Assembly (NCBI RefSeq): GCF_004664715.2
Contig: NC_051079.1
Coordinates: 56,385,660 to 56,449,659, forward strand
Length of the DNA stretch: 64,000 nt
Source of the DNA: Peromyscus leucopus
Taxonomy: Eukaryota; Chordata; Mammalia; Rodentia; Cricetidae
Reading direction: 5' to 3'
How positions within the stretch are numbered: position 1 is the first letter of the stretch; every line of letters begins with the position of its first letter. Shown one piece after another: positions 55,090 through 64,000 of this stretch. The notes beneath the pieces were generated by a model. The model did no database searches. It was not told where the DNA came from and saw only the letters and a program-made list of their open reading frames with translations. The position numbers and the translations under genes were made by a program.

Positions 55090-55420
55090 TCACTCCTGGA
55101 GTACCCCGCTCACATCTGATAGTACAATTTCGATGTTGATAATTTACTTTTGATGCTAATTAATTACAAGTAATCATAAAAACAAATTAAAAGCACTACA
55201 CTTATCTCAGGTTTTCCTATGCTTAGGAAATAATGCATTTTTATGCATCTGTTTACTTGCTTCATGAAAAAATGTAATAATCTATATTCATAGAAAAACA
55301 GCTTTACGGCTCCGCATTGAAGCTGTAAACCGTTATGGGTTATTTGGGCTTCCTCCCTGCCTGAGATGTCAAAACGGAAGGATGAAAGTGAGCCGCAGCA
55401 AGTGAAGAGATGAATGTATC
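55090..55420. promoter_or_regulatory. Candidate conserved enhancer block
   Basis: Repeat-free AT-rich DNA next to the purine tract. It has TAATTAATTA at 55157-55166, TAATCAT following it, a further 'aaataatgcatttttatgcatctg' near 55227 and 'ctttacggctccgc' then 'aaaccgttatggg'. Homeodomain-like words are dense. Function is inferred. Confidence 0.4.
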
Positions 55421-56499
55421 CAGGGCCTCACGCAGAAACAGGGGCTGGAGGATTCTGTTTTTCATTTCTGTTTGTTTGTTGGCCAGGCTGTCATTTTAAG
55501 AGACAAAAGTATTACTTTGCTCCTCAAAATTAGTGAGGGACAGGAGTTCCAGCGTTGGCTTTGAGATCCTTTCAGGGACAGCAATGCACAAGAGACCCTT
55601 CTACGTCTTCCCTGTCTGGGAAAGAGGAGGCAAGAGACGCTTTTTCTCTCCAACAAAGAGGCCTTTTCACCCTGTCTGAGAAAGCCATGAATGAAACCAC
55701 AGAGCATCCCAGGTAGACTGACTCTGCTTGTACTCGATTTTCATCCTGCTCCCCCTTCCCACTCCTTAAAAGCTAGCCTGGAGACAGCGGAGCATGTCTG
55801 GGGCATCCAGGGACCTGCCTGCCCTTTAGGGAGAGACCATTGCCTCTGCCACTGCTTCCCTGAGGAGAAACATCGGTCTATTCCTTCCCCCACGAGCCAA
55901 GTCTGTCTTCAGTATTCCATCTGCTTCTCCCAGGGCACACTGGCATTGGACAAAGTGAACGAGGACCAACCGAGGGCAAGCCAAAGGGCAGCTGCTTTTC
56001 AGAAGGCTACACCAGGGGAGTCAGAGTCTTTAGTTTTGTTCCACGTCTCACAGGCAAGAGGAAGGAAGGGCAAGCTTCACCGTGAGGGAAATGGACAGCT
56101 TTAGACTGTGGCCTGATGGATACTGCTGGCCTAGGGAAGCTGGTGGTGGCCTGGCACCATGTGGAGAGTAGAAGCCCCGTGGGATTGGCTAGCACGTGTG
56201 TCTCCCTGACTCACAGCAAGCAGGCTGGCTTCCTGGGTTACCTATGGTAAAGAAGTTCTTATTTTCTGGGCAGGTGGCTGAGGACTGTGTGGGGTCAAAG
56301 CTCTGCTGAGACACCTGATCCTGCCCTTGTCCGTTTGTAGAGTGTGTTCGATCCCTCAGGACTGGACACATTTGGAGAAACCCATCAACTACTGGAGTGG
56401 TCACGATAGGCTGTGGATTCTTCTGCGCTGTTGCCGCTGCTGCCCCGTTACGTGCCTCCACATGCGTGGGTGACGTGATGGAAAAGACCAGAGTCGGAA
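55421..56499. other. Unique non-coding DNA, higher GC
   Basis: A 137-codon plus frame (55691-56104) and a 125-codon minus frame (56189-56566) occur. Neither has a domain, a repeat origin or a splice context that I can defend. No repeat family is seen. Confidence 0.4.
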
Positions 56500-56740
56500 T
56501 TTGAAGGCCGGTCTTCTCCTCAATCTGGACTCTAGTTGTGCGGGCTCGGGCAGATTGCCTAATCATTTTCTGTATGTTTTCTCCTCTGTCAAACGAAAAT
56601 TAATATGCCTGCCTTTCTCACCCCATCATCTGTTCATAGAGATGAATGAATGAGCATACATGGTTGAGCCCTGCGAGGTGCCTACTCATGCTGGCATTAA
56701 GATCCTCTCGTCATCGCTGTCGTCTTTATAGTGGCTAATA
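56500..56740 (+). repeat. MIR SINE
   Basis: 'ctagttgtgcgggctcgggcagattgcctaatcatttt', 'ctctgtcaaacgaaaattaat', 'gatgaatgaatgagcataca' and 'gaggtgcctactcatgctgg' follow the MIR core, poly-pyrimidine and 3' segments in order. It is longer than usual. Confidence 0.62.
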
Positions 56741-59700
56741 CAGTTTGAATAATAAAGATGGGCACCTTCACACGTAGTATCTTACTTCTTCATCCCTATC
56801 TGCTTTAGAGGCAGATTTTTATCGTCTGTTATATTGGAAAAGCCTATCTTATGTATAAGGAATGAAAAACTCATATAATTTAATATCATCACAGAATATA
56901 GCATACAGATGCCGGCATAGACTTGACCTTGATAAGGCCTGATCTATTTCTGCAGAATATTCTGGTGAAGACCTTGTGAGCTCAAGCCGCAGAGAAGAGT
57001 TTTTATCAATGGCAGGAGCCTTTTCCATGGCCTTCTTCATGCCGCCAACTCTATACAAACAGCGTGAGTTACCAGGGAAGAGACTTATGGGGACTGGATG
57101 CAGGTTCTAACACCTATGGCTTTCTGAGCGGTTCCATTATACCCCATGTTCACAATATACAAAGTATTGACCAGGGAGCAATTGATAAGACACATCCCTA
57201 GCATACACATACACTGACCTCCAAGGATTTTTACTGCTGCCCCGCCCGCCTCTCCCCCATCCTGCCCCGGTTCTCTTTCCAAACAGCCTTTCTACCCAGT
57301 CCTCTCATTTCAGTATCTGCTACCCTTGGGAGCCTTGGACTGTGCTTGGAGATGATGCTAAAGGAACCAGGAGTTTGTTCAGGGATGTGGTTAAATTTCT
57401 CTGGAATATGTTCAAATATTTTAACTCCAATAACTGTTGGGGTGAAATACATCATTTCTGTACACACATCATATACAAGCCCCACCCTAAACCAGATCCT
57501 GTCTTAAGACATATGTTACGTGTTAGATATAAGGTATAAGTATGGCTTATCCCTGAAGAGGCCCCTGAAACCTAGTTATTTGATTTCAGCATCTTGGGGG
57601 TATCTGGAAGCTTTGAGAACACTGCTAGACTGGGAGGCTTTAATATCTATGATCAACTTGCTTGGATGACTGAAGTTGAAATTGTTAGTTTCAAGTTGTT
57701 CAATGGTTGCTCTTCAGAATTTTAATTGCTTTCATAAAAGTACGTTTAGTTTATCTACTTAAATCATTTGCATTTATGAATGTCTGCTTTGCCCTTTTAA
57801 GTCCCTGAAAATCCCAGGGACAACATGTCAAAGCATCTGTTGTGAACCTCGTGTCTAGCCCCGTAGAAATAGCAGGGACGTGGGATCCACCATGTGGCCA
57901 TGTGGGAGCACACTTCGCTGTCAGCACACCTGACCCCAGCCTGCCCGCTTCACCTGCGACCTCGGGGAGTTTCCGCTCTCCAGAATGTGGCTTCTGGCGC
58001 CCGTGGAGTTTAGATGAGGTGAAGTTAAAAAGTGCAAGGAGGATGTCTGGCGCAGAGTTGGCAAGTAATAAATGTTCCTTCCACTTGCTTCCGCCCCCTG
58101 ACTTTTGGAACATGTAGCTAAAAGAAGGAAGCAATCTCTGTTCCTACAAATCATCTTGGAGTTGCTCCCCAATGTTCTTTCAATTCACCCAGCAATGGAG
58201 CCATTTCTTTCTCTCCTTGTTCACCTTTGCCCTGTGCTTTCTGTGGGAAGAAGCTGGTCTCTGGCCATAAGCATCCTCCTCCAGGCTGCAGATTCCATCT
58301 CTCCCGCTTCCTGGGCCATTTTTGTATGCAAAACACTCATGACATCTGAGACGTCCCACACCCACTCACTTCCCTTCCTGCTTACCTTGGTGCCTTCCAG
58401 CTCCTACTCTCTTCCCCTCACTCTGTGTCCTCTCAATTCCACCTGTTGCTTATGCACTAACCACCTAAAGGTCTTCTGTTCTCCCAGGACCACCAAAAAA
58501 GAAGAGAGGGGTGGAAGTTGGTGGGATGTGGCTGCATCTTCATTTAAGAACAATGTCACTAGCCTGGGCTACTGGAGGGCTGCTTTCGCAAAGAAGTTGT
58601 CACTTTGACCACAGGATAGCTTTAAGCCACTTTCTGGTTCCAAGTTCACCATTCTGAAAGTTCCTATTGTCTTCACAATTAGTGTAGATATTCTTAAAGG
58701 CAGTGTGTAGCCACTAGAACAAGTGAGCCATGTTTCATGTCAAATTAAGCATGCAGGAGCACAGAGAAAGGTGACTGCATATACTCCTTCTCTCAAAAGG
58801 TACTTCATGCATGTCAGAAAGAATAACCGAAGGAATATCTTTGATGCCTATTTCTCTTCATCATCAAATTGTAATGCAAGAGAAATTCAATCAATTGAAC
58901 TCTCGTTCACTTGTTGTTAAGCTATCAAGTCTTACTTTAAAAGATATTTGCCATTCATGTACGAGAATCATATAGAGTGACTAAATGTCTGTGTCTAGGA
59001 AATAGGTTCATGCCTAATGACTGGCAAGAAAACTCTTTGGCACCATCACCAAGTAGAGGGCATAATAAGCCTTTAATTTCATCTCTTATACCTCCCATGC
59101 CCATCTCTTCTAGCATCGACCCCAAAGCACACAAGTGAGTGAAGCCTCCTCCAGGTCCAGATTCATTCACAGAGGAGGGAGGTTCAGTAATGAGAGAAGA
59201 GTCTTCAGGAATGGTGATCAGCCAGCAAGAGGCAGGATGATCACTTAGACTTTGAACCAGGTCACATGTTTTTCTATTTATTGGACTTTTGTTTATACAA
59301 GTTCTTGACCAATGTTTAAAGCAGTTTGTAGGGGCCTGTATCATTATTCTAACTATGCTAATGGAGAAAGATGAGGCTTTAAAAAAAAAAAAGACTTCAT
59401 TACTCACTGTTAGACTGAAGGCTAGGCTCTCTGCAAGGAGAATTGCAAATCCAACAGACAAGCAGAAACTGAAGGAGACCCTCCAAGTGTTCTGGAAGTG
59501 AGGTCTTCAAAATGGAGAGTTGCCCTCAAAAATGCTACTGTAGCCCTCAGAGAAACAAGAAAGTCTGGCATGATAGTGCAAGCTACCAGGGTCTGGTTTG
59601 GGCTTGGATAGGATGTCTTTCTGTGACTGCAGAATTAGTGACAGGCTAGGACCTAGGGAAAAATGTAAAAGGCTTGGAGTTAAGGCTCATTCTTGAATAG

Positions 59701-59950
59701 TAGGACATGCCATGTAGTGGAAAGGCCAACCGATTCAACAGCAGGAATAGTCTGATGTTTCCCCTGGGGCTCACATTTCTCTCTCAATTGTGGGTGGCAC
59801 ACTAGACAGTGTCATGGTAGGAGCCCTCGAGAGCTGGCTATTTAGGGCTTCAAGGAAAGCCCCATCTATGAAACCATTTCCCATCATACAACAGAAAGCT
59901 TACCTATATCTTAGGCCTGAGTTCTAAAGCAGCAAGCTGAAAGCCATGGA
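56741..59950. other. Unique non-coding DNA
   Basis: A long interval without recognised SINEs or L1. An octamer ATTTGCAT lies at 57766-57773. Frames of up to 168 codons (58955-59461 minus) and 167 codons (58105-58608 plus) are the largest in the window. They show no known domain, and other frames overlap them on the opposite strand, so they are not called as genes. Confidence 0.45.
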
Positions 59951-60000
59951 CTCATTCATTCATTCATTCATTCATTCATTCATTCATTTATTCATTCACT
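59951..60000. repeat. (ATTC)n microsatellite
   Basis: About 12 tetramer units of CATT/ATTC with one variant unit near 59989. Confidence 0.97.
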
Positions 60001-60262
60001 TTGTTTTCTGTTTTCCAGGGATTTGACCAATAATTGAATAAATGCTAAGTGTCATGGTAAATACATGTTGAAAACATCCACAAAAGGAATAAATGGCTTC
60101 TGCTGCTAGAGAGAGTCACTCATTCATGAATGCAGACAGTTTATAAAGTGCTATCTTAAATGATAAGAGAAATAACTTGGCAATATTAGAATAGATAAAC
60201 GGTATGAAAAGGCCACAGGGATCTAGAAATTGGTGTAATTCTTTCCCCCTAAGACAATACAG

Positions 60263-60453
60263 CAGTAGATCTCAACCCATGACCCGCAAACCCTTTGGGG
60301 GTTATATATCAGACATCCTGCATATCAGATATTTACATTACAATTCATAACAGTAGCAAAATTACAGTTGTAAAGTAGCAATGAAATAATTTTATGGTTG
60401 GGGGATCATCACAACATGAGGTATCCCAGCATTAGGAAGACTAAGAACCACTA
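60263..60453 (-). mobile_element. URR1-type hAT-Charlie element, near full length
   Basis: Terminal repeats are cagtagatctcaacc at the left and ctaagaaccacta at the right. Between them 'atatcagatatttacattac', 'attcataacagtagcaaaat', 'gtagcaatgaaataatttta' and 'cagcattaggaaga' give the full URR1 body. It is nonautonomous, with no transposase. No clean 8-bp target duplication is seen. Confidence 0.85.
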
Positions 60454-61049
60454 TATTAGGGACATTTATATATATTAAGCAAGTACGCTTACATCAAGCC
60501 ATATCTACAAGCCCCCAAGTTAATTACTTATTGGCATATGATGCAGGTGCAGTGAACTCCCCAAAGATCATGTGCCATCTCAACTTTCATGTGAACACAC
60601 CTGTGTCTTGGCTACTCCCTTTAAAATTCAGAACATTTCCACACCTCAAAAAGTTCCCTCACATTCTCAGCCAATGCCTTGAACTTGGAGCTAACCACAG
60701 TCCTGACTTCTGTCACCTTCCATTAGTTCTGACTGGCTGGAACATCCCGGAAACAGAATTATAGACTACACACTCCTCGAGGCTCTCTTTCTCTACTCTT
60801 CATTAACTCAATGAGAACCATCCAAATTATGTCTTTATACCAAAGTGAGGTAGCAGTGGAAGACAGGGCTGGCTTTTAGAATTTTCTTGAGGGGAGTTAA
60901 TTGGCTGAGAAAGCAAAAACAGATGGAGGAGTGGAAAAAAACCATGAAAGTTTAGATTCCGTAGGGGGCAGGTTTCTGTTCTAGAGAGGCCGCACACTAA
61001 CTGCGTATCCTGGGATTGTCGTCGCTTTGAACTCTCGTTTTTTTGCCGC
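60454..61049. other. Unique non-coding DNA
   Basis: No exon or repeat family is recognised. Confidence 0.5.
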
Positions 61050-61400
61050 TGCACAATACCAAGGACTTTACAGAGCTATCAACTTACGTGAAAACTCACT
61101 TTTAAACTGTCAAGAGTGATACAAATAGATTCTAAAGCAGTTACCAGTTTGCAGTTTGTGCGAAAGTTTATGTGTGTGTATTTATGAATGACTAAAGATA
61201 CATAAAAGGCATTTTTTCCTATTATGCTTTTTATAAGCGTGCTCTTAACAATCAGTTGGATTTTTATTACTCAAAAGCAATTTAACTAACGTTCAACAAT
61301 TGCCTTGTTAAATTTCAATTTTTATTCTGCTTGCATGTAATCTGAAGCTAAAGCATGAGTTGATATTCTAAGTCTGGGGATCTGGTTGCCAAATCAAACA
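61050..61400. promoter_or_regulatory. Candidate conserved enhancer block
   Basis: AT-rich repeat-free DNA with 'cttttaaactgtcaag', 'tttataagcgtgctctt', 'aacaatcagttggattttta' and 'caacaattgccttg'. The words include SOX-like AACAAT and homeodomain-like TTAATT/TTTATTA. Enhancer function is inferred. Confidence 0.4.
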
Positions 61401-61729
61401 ATACTTTGAATTTACCAGACTCGCTAACACCTGTAGTAATACACGTTCAAGAGTGCCCGACCTCAAGCATCTATTTCCTTCTGTTACAAGTCCTGCACAG
61501 TAAACCAGCAGGAAAACATTCCACAGAAGGAAGGGAAGGTTGTAGACTTTGTCGTCGTCTTTTTTTTTTTTTTCCCTCTCCTTTCAATTTCCAGTTTGTG
61601 GCCACAAAGGGAAAAGCAGAGATGTCTGTCCCTCAAAGTAAGAAGCGATGGGAAATAGGTAGCCCTGAAAAACTGACGCTGAAGTCAAGTTAGGGAGAGG
61701 AGGATTCCGAGGCTGACTTTTTCAAATGT
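61401..61729. other. Unique DNA with a T-run
   Basis: Joins the two enhancer-like blocks. A T-run interrupted only by pyrimidines lies at about 61559-61580. The 95-codon frame at 61406-61693 has no recognisable protein family. Confidence 0.4.
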
Positions 61730-62650
61730 TTCTTGAATTAATTGGCAAATACCTTACCTGCACTTTGGAAAGAATGTAAGTTCAAAATTAGAAAGCGGAT
61801 TCATTCAAATCTTCCACTAACTGTTATTAATTTTCTTGCTGATGGGAAAATGAGGAATTCATTTTCTCAATGGAATATGTTGCCAGCCATGATCTGGAGT
61901 ATTTTGTCTATAAACATGAAACCAGAAACGTTGGCGGGAGGAGACATTAACCAATCTCCTACCAGGCTGTAAGTAATACCACATCCTCCACCTGGCACCA
62001 TTAATAATCTTACTCAATGAGCCCTTTATTATTAATATTACTGGTATAAAAAATGAGCCTGCACTTACAGGTGTAACTTAATGAGGCCCATGTTGCGGCC
62101 AGATGTCTTACAAGGCCAACCCCACTGCCACAGTACACATCTTTGTGCACATTTTTGTAAAAAGAACCATCTGAAAGCATTCATTTCAAAAGCATATTCA
62201 TCACGTAGCCTGGGCAGTTTTAGACTGACGCTCGTCTACTTAAGTTTAAACAGATGGACAAAACCTGGTAGTTTATATTCAACATACCTTTAAAAAAGTT
62301 ATCTGATTTAAACTGCCAACTACATTTTCTTCGTTGCACTGCTTTCCTGAAAATGTTGAGAGTTGGCCCGTCAATCAAACCCAGAGTTGAGAGGGATAGC
62401 TGCCCTTCAACTGGCCCCTGCCTGCTGCCTGAACAGACAGGGAGCTTTGATGAAGTTCTTTTCATTTTCTCCATTTGCTAAACTCCAGAACGGATTCTTG
62501 ACAAATCACAAGTGGCCATTGAAAGTCAAATTGAAGTCTGAACTGTAACCATACATAGATCTGATTTGAACTTCCTGACCGAGGTCTTTCAGAGGACGTG
62601 AAGAGACAAATAAATTTGCATACCTGGTCAGCGTTTTCTTGACAACTTAC
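61730..62650. promoter_or_regulatory. Large candidate enhancer cluster
   Basis: Nearly a kilobase without any repeat, the longest block with strong regulatory texture in the window. It has CACCTG E-box at 61989-61994 next to TTAATAAT at 62001-62008, TTATTATTAATATTA at about 62027-62041, an AGGTGT T-box-like core near 62070, and CACGTA. An ATTTGCAT octamer lies at 62614-62621. The sequence shows little simple-repeat decay. It probably regulates a gene beyond the window. Inference from texture. Confidence 0.5.
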
Positions 62651-62904
62651 TTTGTATACACAGGCCTGCTTTTCAATGCCAGCCAGGAGTGTGGTGCTCG
62701 TCATCAGTTGGCATTGCCGGGACTCCATTAGGGTACAGAGAGACCGAGTATCTAGAAGGGGTTCAAAGTAGTAGAGATGATGACTTGGGTGAAAAGTAGA
62801 CAATATATTAATTAGTCCTTGAAAGAATAATATCAGGATAGATAGGGGAAAACCCCAAGAAAATTGAATAGAGAACAACGTCAAACAACACAGAAACTAT
62901 GTGG

Positions 62905-63290
62905 GGTTCTAAGCAGGTGTGACTGTCATTGTCAACGTGGCTGGGTTTAGAATCACTTCAGAGACACACTTCCGAATATGTCTGTGATGAGGGCATTTCC
63001 TAAGAGGTTTAACTGAGGTGCAGACCCTGAATGTTCACGCAACCGTCACGTGATCTGTCGTCCCATGGCGACTTAAAGCAGGGCAGAAGACAAGCTCGGA
63101 TGAGCATCATTGCCCCTCTCTCCCTGGTTCATGGCTGTGGGCTCGATGAGACCAACCGCCTTCCACTCCTGCCGTCATGTCTTCCTGCCATAAAGAACCA
63201 CATTCTCCCTTAAAGCCCGAGCAAAAATAACTCCCTGGTCATTACATTCCTCTTTCTTCCCCAGGTATTTTGTCACATCAACAAGAAAAG
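62905..63290 (-). repeat. Lx-lineage L1 3' fragment
   Basis: Plus strand has 'tgtcattgtcaacgtggctg', 'gggtttagaatcac', 'gatgagggcatttcctaaga', 'ggtttaactgaggtgcag' and 'catgtcttcctgccataa'. It ends 'aggtattttgtcacatcaac'. This is the reverse of the family, with both ends present. Confidence 0.75.
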
Positions 63291-64000
63291 TTACAAACAG
63301 AGAAAATTAGAACCAAGAAGTTGGGCTGTTTCCTTGACAACCTGTCTGTGTGGTTTATAAGCTTTATAGTCGGACATAGAAGAGATTGGACATGGAAGAC
63401 AGAGACGCTCTCAAGGGTTGCAGGCAGGGATCAATGGGCCATTCTGGTGGGAATGTGAGAGTAAGAATGATAATAGAAACAGGGACAGTCTCCACTCATG
63501 GGTTTGATGAGTGGGAAGAAGGTCTGTATTAGGAAGTGGACTAGAGGTCATTCATGTTACTCTCTGGCAAAGAATCTAGATGTATTTTTTTCCCCCAGTG
63601 GTCTCAGAATCTGAATGGGGTTGAATTCAGAAGGAATGAACTTAGTTGTTTGGCAGAGAAAATTCCAAGACAGAATGGCGTTCAGGCTGTGGAATTGTTA
63701 CCGCACATTGCTCCTATCAAGGTTGACAGTGAGGAAACAGTATGTAGAGCAGAAAGACATGACAGCATCAAGTGTGGCAAGAAGAGGAGTGGGAGGGGGT
63801 TTAAAGTCGTGGACAAGAAGAGTGCAGATAAAGTATCTGTAGTTGCTTAAGAGATTAGAGCAATGAAGAAGGAAGCTTACATTTTTGCACTTGGGCAAAA
63901 GAAAAGCTAACCCTAGGGTAAAGCTGCTTCCATGAAAACCTCCAGCTTGCCAAAATGAAAATTCATTTGAAAGGAGAAAGACAGAACAGAGAAAACTATG
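63291..64000. other. Unique non-coding DNA to window end
   Basis: No exon or repeat is recognised. Overlapping frames of 62 to 98 codons near 63554-63898 occur on both strands. Confidence 0.5.

Noticed and set aside
58105..59461. The two longest frames, 167 codons (plus) and 168 codons (minus)
   Set aside because: No recognisable domain, overlapping frames on the opposite strand, and length within chance for this much DNA.
34919..62621. Recurring ATTTGCAT octamers (also at 1708 and 57766) as a functional series
   Set aside because: Five 8-mers in 64 kb of AT-rich DNA is not far above chance. Only those inside repeat-free blocks are mentioned.
1..64000. CRISPR array, operon, prophage or bacterial defence system
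   Set aside because: Base composition, SINEs, L1 and microsatellites show mammalian nuclear DNA. No regularly spaced direct repeats or dense coding exist.

Overview
The window is 64 kb of mammalian nuclear DNA from a rodent, most likely a cricetid (vole, deer mouse or hamster group). The evidence is the repeat content: B1, B2/B3, B4 (ID_B1) SINEs, Lx-type L1 3' ends, and URR1-type hAT transposons. Several B1 copies (5763-5909, 54190-54352, 54548-54722) carry the 'ccaggaaaggNgcaaagct'-type variant that I associate with cricetids rather than mouse or rat. Long (CA/GT)n, (GA)n and (GAAA)n microsatellites are also typical of rodent DNA. The species assignment rests on memory of repeat families, not on a search.

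I find no protein-coding gene that I can support. All open reading frames are short (167 codons at most). Many of them read through SINEs, L1 3'UTRs or dinucleotide repeats (runs of VCVCV, THTHTH, SLSLSL or EREREER in translation). I also see no tRNA, snRNA or 7SK gene, no CpG island and no CRISPR array. The region is best read as a gene desert or part of a very large intron.

Layout: 0-5 kb has an Lx fragment, a B3 SINE, AT-rich unique DNA with an enhancer-like core (2100-2640) and an L1 3'UTR. 5-17 kb is mostly unique DNA with GT/CA repeats, an E-box cluster, a probable LTR (11.7-11.9 kb), a 5'-truncated L1 (12.9-13.8 kb) and SINEs. 17-25 kb has two enhancer-like blocks (17.3 and 24.1 kb) and scattered SINEs. 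25-30 kb is repeat dense, with a B1-containing LTR-like element, B2, L1, URR1 and an ERV LTR with its polypurine tract. 30-35 kb is unique. 35-43.5 kb holds five Lx 3'-end copies, a Z-DNA/G-quadruplex tract, a conserved-looking block with an 11-bp perfect inverted repeat (38.04 kb), a long 81-bp-arm inverted repeat (41.06-41.54 kb), and a solo class II LTR with a 6-bp target duplication nested in an Lx copy. 46-48.2 kb has very long purine/pyrimidine tracts. 53.9-54.7 kb is a stack of four same-strand SINEs. 61-62.7 kb is the richest enhancer-like unique block.

Nothing here works as an operon or pathway. The plausible function of the unique blocks is long-range cis-regulation of a neighbouring developmental gene outside the window. 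This is inference from base composition and clustered homeodomain, SOX, FOX, POU and E-box type motifs, and it needs a multi-species alignment. The most unusual structural object is the inverted repeat at 41058-41541.
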